From contig DBDO01000179.1 of assembly GCA_002293605.1 (NCBI GenBank), positions 4,364 through 12,200 of the forward strand: 7,837 nt of DNA, given 5' to 3'. The notes below the pieces were generated by a model. It was not told where the DNA came from and did not search any database. It worked only from the letters and a program-made list of their open reading frames with translations. Shown here one piece after another: positions 4,959 to 7,837 of this stretch; the first letter of the stretch is position 1; each line of letters opens with the position of its first letter. The DNA is from Desulfovibrionaceae bacterium UBA930. Its GTDB lineage: Bacteria > Desulfobacterota > Desulfovibrionia > Desulfovibrionales > Desulfovibrionaceae. The translations under genes were made by a program, and so were the position numbers.

Positions 4959-6602
4959 ATGAGAGAAACGAAGTTCATTTTTATTACAGGCGGGGTGCTG
5001 TCATCCCTGGGCAAGGGCATGGCAGCGGCTTCCATCGGCGCGCTGCTCAAGGCAAGAGGCCTGAGCGTCACCATTCAGAAGCTCGACCCCTATATCAATG
5101 TTGACCCCGGCACCATGAACCCGACCCAGCACGGCGAAGTGTTCGTTACGGATGACGGCGCGGAGACAGACCTGGACCTTGGGCATTACGAGCGCTATCT
5201 CGGTACCTCGCTTTCCCAGAACAACAACTACACCTCGGGCAGCATCTATTACAGCGTGATCAGCAAGGAGCGGCGCGGCGACTACCTGGGCGGCACCGTG
5301 CAGGTCATTCCCCATATCACCGATGAAATCAAGCTGGCCATTTGCGGACTGGCCGAGAACGATACGGACGTTGCCATTATCGAAATCGGTGGTACGGTAG
5401 GCGATATAGAAAGTCAGCCCTTTCTTGAAGCCATCCGCCAGTTGCGCGGGGATCTGGGCAGGGAGCGCTGCCTTTTCATCCACCTTACGCTTGTGCCCTA
5501 TCTGGCCGCCGCAGGAGAGCACAAAACCAAGCCCACCCAGCACAGCGTTAAGGAACTGCGCAGCATAGGCATCCACCCCGATATCATACTCTGCCGCTGC
5601 GAAACCCCGGTAAGCCGGGAACTGAAGCGGAAAATCGCCCTGTTCTGCGATGTGGACGAAGACGCGGTTTTTTCCTCGGTGGATGTCGATCACGTCTACA
5701 GGCTGCCCCTGGAATTTTACGAGGAAGGGCTTGATCAGAAGGTTGCCATCATGCTGCGCCTGCCCGCCAGAAACGCCGACCTCGCCAACTGGCAGAAGCT
5801 TGTGTACGACCTGACCCATCCCGAAGGCAAGGTGACCATCGGCATTGTGGGCAAATACGTGCAACTCAAGGAAGCCTACAAAAGCCTGCACGAGGCCCTG
5901 GTGCACGGCGGTGTGGCCAACAGGGTGAGCGTTGCCCTGAAATATGTGAATTCCGAAGACGTTACTCCGGACACGGTGCAGGATATCCTGTCCGGCCTGG
6001 ACGGCATACTGGTTCCCGGCGGCTTTGGTGAACGCGGCGTTGAGGGCAAGATCCTGACCGTGCAGCACGCGCGTGAAAACAAAATTCCCTTTTTCGGCAT
6101 CTGCCTTGGCTTGCAATGTGCGGTTATAGAATACGCCCGGCATGTAGCCGGACTCAAGCAGGCCAATTCCGAAGAATTTGCTCCGAACACTAAACATAAG
6201 GTCGTCTACCTGATGACCGAATGGTTTGATCCGCACAAAAACGCCAAGGCCCTTCGAACGCTTGACTCTGACAAGGGCGGCACCATGCGACTGGGCGCAT
6301 ACCCCTGCATGGTCAAAGAAGACAGTCTGGCCTTTGCCGCGTACGGTAAAAAGCTGATCAGCGAGCGGCACCGGCATCGTTTTGAGGTCAATAACGAGTA
6401 CAGGCCCGCGCTTGAAGAGGCCGGGATGATCTTTAGCGGTCTTTCTCCGGACGGTGATCTGGTGGAGATGGTGGAGCTGAAAGACCACCCCTGGTTTCTG
6501 GGCTGCCAGTTCCATCCTGAGTTCAAGTCCAACCCCATGGCTCCGCATCCCCTGTTCCGGGATTTCATTACCGCGGCAAAAAAACAGCACGGCCAGGAAT
6601 AA
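4959..6602 (+). CDS. pyrG: CTP synthase (glutamine-hydrolysing)
   Basis: PyrG makes CTP from UTP with ATP and ammonia taken from glutamine, the last step of pyrimidine nucleotide synthesis in the cytoplasm. The 547-residue protein is close to the E. coli length of 545. The N-terminal synthetase domain (about 1-267) has the P-loop region GGVLSSLGKG at 11-20, KLDPYINVDPGTM at 41-53 and EIGGTVGDIES at 142-152. The C-terminal glutaminase domain (about 292-540) has GICLGLQ at 380-386 with nucleophile Cys382, and His519 and Glu521 in QFHPE. All key residues are intact. I chose ATG 4959 because MRETKFIFITGG matches the family N-terminus; AAGGA at 4945-4949 lies 9 nt upstream. The frame is open further back to 4890 but that is not needed. 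It is followed by kdsA after 5 nt, which links CTP supply to CMP-Kdo production. Confidence 0.98.
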   Translation: MRETKFIFITGGVLSSLGKGMAAASIGALLKARGLSVTIQKLDPYINVDPGTMNPTQHGEVFVTDDGAETDLDLGHYERYLGTSLSQNNNYTSGSIYYSVISKERRGDYLGGTVQVIPHITDEIKLAICGLAENDTDVAIIEIGGTVGDIESQPFLEAIRQLRGDLGRERCLFIHLTLVPYLAAAGEHKTKPTQHSVKELRSIGIHPDIILCRCETPVSRELKRKIALFCDVDEDAVFSSVDVDHVYRLPLEFYEEGLDQKVAIMLRLPARNADLANWQKLVYDLTHPEGKVTIGIVGKYVQLKEAYKSLHEALVHGGVANRVSVALKYVNSEDVTPDTVQDILSGLDGILVPGGFGERGVEGKILTVQHARENKIPFFGICLGLQCAVIEYARHVAGLKQANSEEFAPNTKHKVVYLMTEWFDPHKNAKALRTLDSDKGGTMRLGAYPCMVKEDSLAFAAYGKKLISERHRHRFEVNNEYRPALEEAGMIFSGLSPDGDLVEMVELKDHPWFLGCQFHPEFKSNPMAPHPLFRDFITAAKKQHGQE

Positions 6603-6607
6603 GCCTC

Positions 6608-7438
6608 ATGTCTGCCTGTGATTGCGACTCGGGCGCGCGGCTTTACGCGGCGCTGTGCGGAGGCCCTTTCGTCATTGCCGGGCCTTGCGTGCTGGAAAGC
6701 CGCGAACTGGCCCTTGAGGTCGCGCGTGCCGTAAAAGAGGCCGCAGCCGCCGCAGGGCTTACGGCAATATTCAAGTCCTCATTTGACAAGGCCAACCGGA
6801 CTTCCCTGCAAAGTTTCAGGGGGCCGGGCATGCGCCAGGGGCTGGAATGGTTGGCCTGTATCCGGGAGGAGAGCGGGTTGCCCGTGATCACGGACATTCA
6901 CGAGCCGGGAGAAGCCGCCCTTGTCGGCGAGGTCGCGGATATCCTTCAGATTCCGGCCTTTTTGAGCCGCCAGACCTCCCTGCTTACTGCGGCGGGGGAA
7001 TCCGGGCGCATCGTGAACGTGAAAAAGGGCCAGTTCCTCGCCCCCTGGGATATGCGCCATGTTTACGACAAAGTGGCTGCCACGGGGAATAAAAAAATTC
7101 TGCTTACGGAACGCGGCACCTCGTTCGGCTATAATAACCTTGTGGTGGATATGCGCGCCTTTCCCCTGATGAAGGGGATCGGTGCGCCCCTGATCATGGA
7201 TGCCACCCATGCCGTGCAAATGCCGGGCGGGCTGGGGGCCTCATCCGGAGGGGATCGCCGCATGGTTTCCTGCCTGGCTCGTGCCGCTGTCGCTGCCGGG
7301 GCGGACGGCGTGTTCATCGAATGCCACCCCGACCCGGATAAAGCCCTGTGCGATGGCCCCAACAGTTTGCGTCTTTCCGAGCTGCCCGGCCTTTTGCAGC
7401 AACTTTCAGCGATGTGGAGTCTGCTTCATGCAGAATGA
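6608..7438 (+). CDS. kdsA: 3-deoxy-8-phosphooctulonate synthase (Kdo-8-phosphate synthase), metal-dependent type
   Basis: KdsA condenses phosphoenolpyruvate with arabinose 5-phosphate to give Kdo 8-phosphate, the first committed step to the Kdo sugar of the lipopolysaccharide inner core. The 276-residue TIM-barrel protein shows IAGPCVLES at 23-31, FKSSFDKANRTS at 55-66, DIHEP at 96-100, NVKKGQFLAPWDM at 137-149, ERGTSFGYNNLVVDM at 168-182 and DATHAVQ at 198-204. Cys27, where the metal-independent E. coli enzyme has Asn, and His201, Glu238 and Asp249 match the four metal ligands of the Aquifex enzyme, so this is the metal-dependent class. About 16 residues, including Cys4 and Cys6, precede the point where the Aquifex protein begins. 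AGGA at 6595-6598 lies 9 nt before the ATG. The gene is 5 nt after pyrG and overlaps kdsC by 11 nt. Confidence 0.97.
   Translation: MSACDCDSGARLYAALCGGPFVIAGPCVLESRELALEVARAVKEAAAAAGLTAIFKSSFDKANRTSLQSFRGPGMRQGLEWLACIREESGLPVITDIHEPGEAALVGEVADILQIPAFLSRQTSLLTAAGESGRIVNVKKGQFLAPWDMRHVYDKVAATGNKKILLTERGTSFGYNNLVVDMRAFPLMKGIGAPLIMDATHAVQMPGGLGASSGGDRRMVSCLARAAVAAGADGVFIECHPDPDKALCDGPNSLRLSELPGLLQQLSAMWSLLHAE
7416..7419 (+). promoter_or_regulatory. Ribosome site that sets the kdsC start
   Basis: GGAG inside the end of kdsA lies 8 nt before ATG 7428. It supports the overlapping start for kdsC. Confidence 0.6.
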
Positions 7439-7837
7439 TTTTTCCGGCCTTTTTTTTCCCGTTCAAGCCGCTTTGGATATCCGCCTGTTGGTGCTGGATG
7501 TCGATGGAGTGCTCACGGACGGCGGGCTCTATTACGATCTGCAAAATCAGGTGATGAAACGCTTTGACGTGCAGGACGGCCTGGGTATTAAAATTGCCCA
7601 AAAGGCGGGCATTCAGGTCGCGGTTATCACCGGCCTGGACTCCCCTGCCGTGGCCGCCAGGGTGCGCGACCTTGGCATCACCAACTATTACGCCGGTTTC
7701 CTGGACAAGCGGGCCTGCCTGGAAGAGTTGAAGCAGCAGCATAATCTTGCCTGGGAACAAATGGCCTATCTTGGCGATGACTGGGTGGACCTTTCGGTGA
7801 TGGACATGGTCGGCCTGCCCCTGGCGGTCGCCAATGC
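7428..7837 (+). CDS. kdsC: 3-deoxy-D-manno-octulosonate 8-phosphate phosphatase KdsC (3' end outside window)
   Basis: KdsC removes the phosphate from Kdo 8-phosphate, the step after KdsA, in the cytoplasm. It belongs to the HAD phosphatase superfamily and its family forms tetramers. The visible 136 residues are most of the usual 170-190. Motif I is DVDGVLTDG at 24-32, with Asp24 as nucleophile and Asp26 as general acid/base. FDVQDGLGIK at 46-55 is a KdsC-type block. Motif II is ITGLDS at 67-72, motif III Lys94 in FLDKR, and motif IV YLGDDWVDLSVM at 114-125. The motif II position usually held by Arg (GRxS) is Leu70, a variant worth a check. The start at 7428 overlaps the kdsA stop by 11 nt, so the two are translationally linked. 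The frame is open to the window edge; the truncation is only the window, not a broken gene. Confidence 0.94.
   Translation, partial: MQNDFSGLFFPVQAALDIRLLVLDVDGVLTDGGLYYDLQNQVMKRFDVQDGLGIKIAQKAGIQVAVITGLDSPAVAARVRDLGITNYYAGFLDKRACLEELKQQHNLAWEQMAYLGDDWVDLSVMDMVGLPLAVAN

Noticed and set aside
5001..6590. 529-codon minus-strand ORF inside pyrG
   Set aside because: It is antisense to a fully conserved CTP synthase, has no recognisable motif and no ribosome site; such long shadows are common opposite GC-rich genes.
1..7837. Mobile elements, CRISPR, tRNA or rRNA genes
   Set aside because: I found no transposase or integrase motif, no regularly spaced direct repeats and no tRNA-like or rRNA-like segment; all long frames are assigned to housekeeping genes.

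Overview
The window looks like core chromosome from a Gram-negative bacterium of moderately high GC. It carries genes for Kdo (3-deoxy-D-manno-octulosonate) synthesis, lipid A export and acyl transfer, so the cell should make lipopolysaccharide. The order pyrG-kdsA-kdsC, the metal-dependent type of KdsA and a DUF374 acyltransferase near msbA fit a Desulfovibrio-like (Desulfovibrionales) sulfate reducer. That placement comes from remembered gene order and motif style, not from a database search. I see no transposase, phage gene, tRNA, rRNA or CRISPR array. Nothing here looks recently acquired.

Left part (1-2871). An S4-domain rRNA pseudouridine synthase (minus strand, 6-773) lies divergent from an MsbA-type lipid A flippase (plus strand, 976-2757). 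The 202-bp gap holds a good sigma70-like minus-strand promoter, a 12-bp near-perfect inverted repeat across that promoter, and a 25-codon ORF with a strong Shine-Dalgarno. Its stop overlaps the synthase start as ATGA, so the synthase is probably translated by coupling to a short leader ORF.

Middle part (2872-4764). Three minus-strand genes form a likely operon in the order purQ, a small Cys-rich protein, and a DUF374 acyltransferase. It starts at a promoter whose -10 region lies inside a perfect 19-bp palindrome, a likely operator. The operon ends convergently with msbA.

Right part (4765-7837). pyrG (CTP synthase), kdsA (Kdo-8-phosphate synthase) and kdsC (Kdo-8-phosphate phosphatase, cut by the window end) run on the plus strand with a 5-nt gap and an 11-nt overlap, so they are almost certainly one transcript. 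The pyrG leader has a G6/C6 hairpin and a competing hairpin.

How the genes fit together: KdsA and KdsC make Kdo. CTP from PyrG is the cosubstrate for activating it to CMP-Kdo, a step not encoded here. The acyltransferase may finish lipid A, and MsbA flips the lipid A core across the inner membrane. PurQ and PyrG, both glutamine amidotransferases, start back to back from one 194-bp intergenic region, so nucleotide synthesis and envelope synthesis are interleaved. I see no wholly new system. The best leads are the leader ORF, the purQ palindrome, the small Cys-pair protein and the DUF374 enzyme.
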